From assembly GCA_036734545.1 (NCBI GenBank), contig DAIMYJ010000131.1, positions 1-6,712 on the forward strand: a stretch of 6,712 nt of DNA, given 5' to 3'. The stretch comes from UBA7236 sp036734545 (GTDB taxonomy: Bacteria; Bacteroidota; Bacteroidia; Chitinophagales; BACL12). This document shows positions 5,317 through 6,712 of the stretch, piece after piece (within the stretch, counting starts at the first letter, position 1; every line of letters begins with the position of its first letter). The notes under the pieces were generated by a model. That model had not been told where the DNA came from and searched no databases. It saw only the letters and a list, made by a program, of their open reading frames with translations. Made by a program: the position numbers and the translations under genes.

Positions 5317-5332
5317 AAGCAGCCGGGGCTGC
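5310..5332 (+). promoter_or_regulatory. Two mutually exclusive hairpins between adk and obgE
   Basis: CGGCTG (5310-5315) pairs with CAGCCG (5320-5325) around AAAG. GCAGCC (5319-5324) pairs with GGCTGC (5327-5332) around GG. They share the middle segment 5319-5325, so only one can form at a time. The first contains most of the adk stop codon (5314-5316); the second ends 7 nt before the obgE ATG at 5340. The pairing is seen directly; any control of obgE translation by ribosomes terminating on adk is inference. Confidence 0.45.
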
Positions 5333-5339
5333 ACCTTTC

Positions 5340-6332
5340 ATGGAGAATAAAAACTTTGTAGACTACGTCAAGATCCATTGCAAAAGCGGCAAAGGCGGCG
5401 CCGGCAGTGTGCACTTTCATCGCGATAAGCACACGATCAAAGGCGGGCCCGACGGCGGCGATGGCGGGCGGGGTGGACACATCATTCTGCGCGGCAACGC
5501 CCAGCTATGGACCCTCCTGCACCTCAAATACCGCAAGCACGTGATTGCAGGCAATGGTGATTATGGCACCGGCCAGCTTCGCAAAGGCGCCGATGGCGAG
5601 GATGTGATCCTGGAAGTGCCGCTGGGCACCGTAGCCAAAGACTTTGAGACCGAGGAAGTGGAAGTGGAGATCGTGGAAGACGGCCAGGAGGTGATCTGGA
5701 TACCGGGCGGCAGAGGCGGTCTCGGCAACAACCACTTCAAGACCGCCACCCGACAGGCGCCGCGCTTCGCACAACCCGGTGAACCCGCCATCGAATCATG
5801 GAAGGTGCTCGAACTGAAAGTGCTGGCCGACGTAGGCCTGGTAGGATTCCCCAACGCCGGAAAATCGACCCTGCTCTCGGTAGTGAGTGCCGCCAAACCC
5901 GAGATCGCCAATTACCCGTTCACCACCCTGGTGCCCAACCTGGGCATCGTATCGTATCGCGACCATCGCAGTTTTATCATGGCCGATATTCCCGGTATCA
6001 TCGAAGGTGCCGCTGAAGGCAAAGGACTCGGACTGCGTTTCCTCCGACACATCGAAAGGAATTCACTCCTGCTCTTCATGGTGAGCTGCGAAGAAAAAAG
6101 TATCGCCGATACCTATAAGGTATTGCTGTCGGAACTCAAAAAATACAACCCCGACCTCCTCACCAAAAAACGCATCCTCGCCATCACCAAAAGCGACCTC
6201 ATCGATGATGAACTGGAGCAGATGCTGAAAAAGGAATTACCTAAAAAAGTACCGGTGATCTTCATCTCTTCCCATACCGGAAAGAACATCACCAAGCTGA
6301 AGGATATGATCTGGAAGGGACTCACGGAATAA
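5340..6332 (+). CDS. obgE: Obg-family GTPase ObgE (CgtA)
   Basis: The 330-residue GTPase binds the large ribosomal subunit, acts in 50S assembly and links it to (p)ppGpp and stress signalling in characterised relatives. Residues 1-158 are the glycine-rich Obg fold, with the GKGGAGSVHFHRDK (18-30) and GGPDGGDGGRGG (35-46) signatures. The G domain follows: G1 GFPNAGKST (169-177), G2 with FTT (194-196), G3 DIPG (216-219), G4 TKSD (283-286) and G5 SSHTGKN (310-316). The G4 threonine in place of the usual asparagine is common in Obg proteins of this phylum as I recall. There is no C-terminal OCT domain, and length is normal for the short form. It sits 23 nt after adk on the same strand and is presumably co-transcribed from the adk promoter. 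Confidence 0.97.
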   Translation: MENKNFVDYVKIHCKSGKGGAGSVHFHRDKHTIKGGPDGGDGGRGGHIILRGNAQLWTLLHLKYRKHVIAGNGDYGTGQLRKGADGEDVILEVPLGTVAKDFETEEVEVEIVEDGQEVIWIPGGRGGLGNNHFKTATRQAPRFAQPGEPAIESWKVLELKVLADVGLVGFPNAGKSTLLSVVSAAKPEIANYPFTTLVPNLGIVSYRDHRSFIMADIPGIIEGAAEGKGLGLRFLRHIERNSLLLFMVSCEEKSIADTYKVLLSELKKYNPDLLTKKRILAITKSDLIDDELEQMLKKELPKKVPVIFISSHTGKNITKLKDMIWKGLTE

Positions 6333-6344
6333 TGTGCAAATGTG

Positions 6345-6358
6345 TCCGCCGCGGCGGA
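6345..6358. repeat. Perfect 14-bp palindrome after obgE
   Basis: TCCGCCGCGGCGGA equals its own reverse complement and lies 13 bp past the obgE stop. As RNA it could form TCCGC/GCGGA around a CGCG loop, but no T-tract follows on the plus strand, so a terminator role is uncertain. Confidence 0.6.
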
Positions 6359-6464
6359 TGCGTAGGTGAATGCAAAACAGTTCTCGATTCGTCCTTCCTC
6401 ATCATGCTGATCAGATAAATGAACGAAGATGTATTTCTTGTCAGCTTTGGAGAACGTGCATTTG

Positions 6465-6500
6465 ATCCGCGTTTCTCCGTTTCATCCGCGTCCTCCGCGT
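6465..6500. repeat. Imperfect TCCGCGT repeat
   Basis: The stretch consists of about four imperfect units: ATCCGCGTTT, CTCCGTTTC, ATCCGCGTC and CTCCGCGTG. The second lacks the CG doublet. It looks like a slipped, roughly 9-bp tandem repeat in non-coding DNA. Confidence 0.55.
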
Positions 6501-6574
6501 GCTATTGTATTTCAACCCGTTCATAATAAGCATCACATTCCCATGCAATCGAATTACCCATTTCAACAAGTTTA

Positions 6575-6606
6575 ACTCACCCACTCACCCACTCACCCAC
6601 TCACCA
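6575..6606. repeat. Octamer tandem array, 4 copies (ACTCACCC)
   Basis: Three perfect ACTCACCC units (6575-6582, 6583-6590, 6591-6598) are followed by ACTCACCA (6599-6606). The array lies about 50 bp upstream of the start of the next gene and shares its CTCACC core with the heptamer array at 4316-4350. Confidence 0.85.
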
Positions 6607-6656
6607 ACACATCAGTACATTTACGTAATTTTACCTTCACACCTCCATTCATCTTC

Positions 6657-6712
6657 ATGCAATATCAGGCCAAACACTGGTTTCTTCTTATCGGGTTAAG
6701 TATCATCTGGGG
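6657..6712 (+). CDS. Start of a probable EamA/DMT-family permease (partial)
   Basis: Only the first 18 codons lie in the window: M-Q-Y-Q-A-K-H-W followed by hydrophobic FLLIGLSIIWG. A short polar start followed by a helix ending in I-I-W-G is typical of the first membrane segment of EamA (drug/metabolite transporter) proteins, where W-G-S usually follows. The frame is open to the window end. The assignment rests on one short motif; another membrane protein is possible. Confidence 0.5.
   Translation, partial: MQYQAKHWFLLIGLSIIW

Larger units (their letters stand above)
6333..6656. other. Non-coding gap after obgE with palindrome and repeats
   Basis: This 324-bp stretch has no convincing gene. 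It contains a perfect 14-bp palindrome (6345-6358), a TCCGCGT-type repeat (6465-6500) and an ACTCACCC array (6575-6606). An open frame at 6499-6699 exists but translates into a low-complexity THPLTHSPTH stretch made by the repeat, so it is not called. The end of the gap should hold the promoter of the next gene; TACATTTA (6616-6623) and TAATTTTA (6626-6633) are weak -7 candidates without the final G. Confidence 0.6.

Noticed and set aside
6186..6197. Non-canonical G4 motif TKSD in ObgE instead of NKxD
   Set aside because: As far as I recall, TKSD is common in Obg proteins of Bacteroidota, and all other G motifs are intact; it is not an anomaly.
6499..6699. Small plus-strand open frame (66 codons)
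   Set aside because: It translates into low-complexity sequence created by the ACTCACCC repeats, overlaps the permease start in another frame and has no recognisable domain.

Overview
The window reads as a chromosomal stretch from a member of the Bacteroidota, most likely Chitinophagaceae or a close relative (inference). The evidence is the gene content and order (LysM glucosaminidase, hpt, adk, obgE), an Obg protein without the C-terminal OCT domain and with a TKSD G4 motif, the near absence of Shine-Dalgarno sequences, and several TAnnTTTG-type -7 boxes of the Bacteroidota primary sigma factor.

Layout. 1-272: non-coding leader rich in inverted repeats, including an 18-bp-arm palindrome at 20-55. 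273-914 (+): SAM-dependent O-methyltransferase of the COMT/YrrM family. 965-986: hairpin, probably a terminator. 1047-2429 (+): secreted peptidoglycan hydrolase with a glucosaminidase domain and three LysM-like repeats. 2426-2956 (+): hypoxanthine phosphoribosyltransferase, overlapping the hydrolase by ATGA. Next comes a block of three minus-strand genes: a DUF6498 membrane protein (2938-3699, overlapping the hpt 3' end by 19 bp), a small membrane-anchored protein of unknown function (3702-4166), and a small MNT-like nucleotidyltransferase-fold protein (4363-4638) whose acidic catalytic positions are substituted. 4167-4362, between the last two, holds three tandem-repeat arrays of period 7 or 8. 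4717-5316 (+): short-form adenylate kinase. 5340-6332 (+): ObgE GTPase. 6333-6656: non-coding, with a perfect palindrome and two further repeat arrays. 6657-6712 (+): first 18 codons of a probable EamA/DMT permease, cut by the window end.

How the genes fit together. hpt and adk serve purine nucleotide salvage and balance, and Obg is a ribosome-assembly and stress GTPase; hpt-adk-obgE is a recurring order in Bacteroidota (from general knowledge, not searched here). In this window the order is split by the minus-strand block, and adk has its own promoter facing that of the nucleotidyltransferase-like gene. No complete defence system, CRISPR array, transposase, phage gene or RNA gene was seen. 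The observations most worth checking are the catalytically degraded orphan nucleotidyltransferase, the -7 boxes placed 4-5 nt before start codons (implying leaderless mRNAs), two mutually exclusive hairpins in the adk-obgE gap, and the clustered 7/8-bp tandem repeats.
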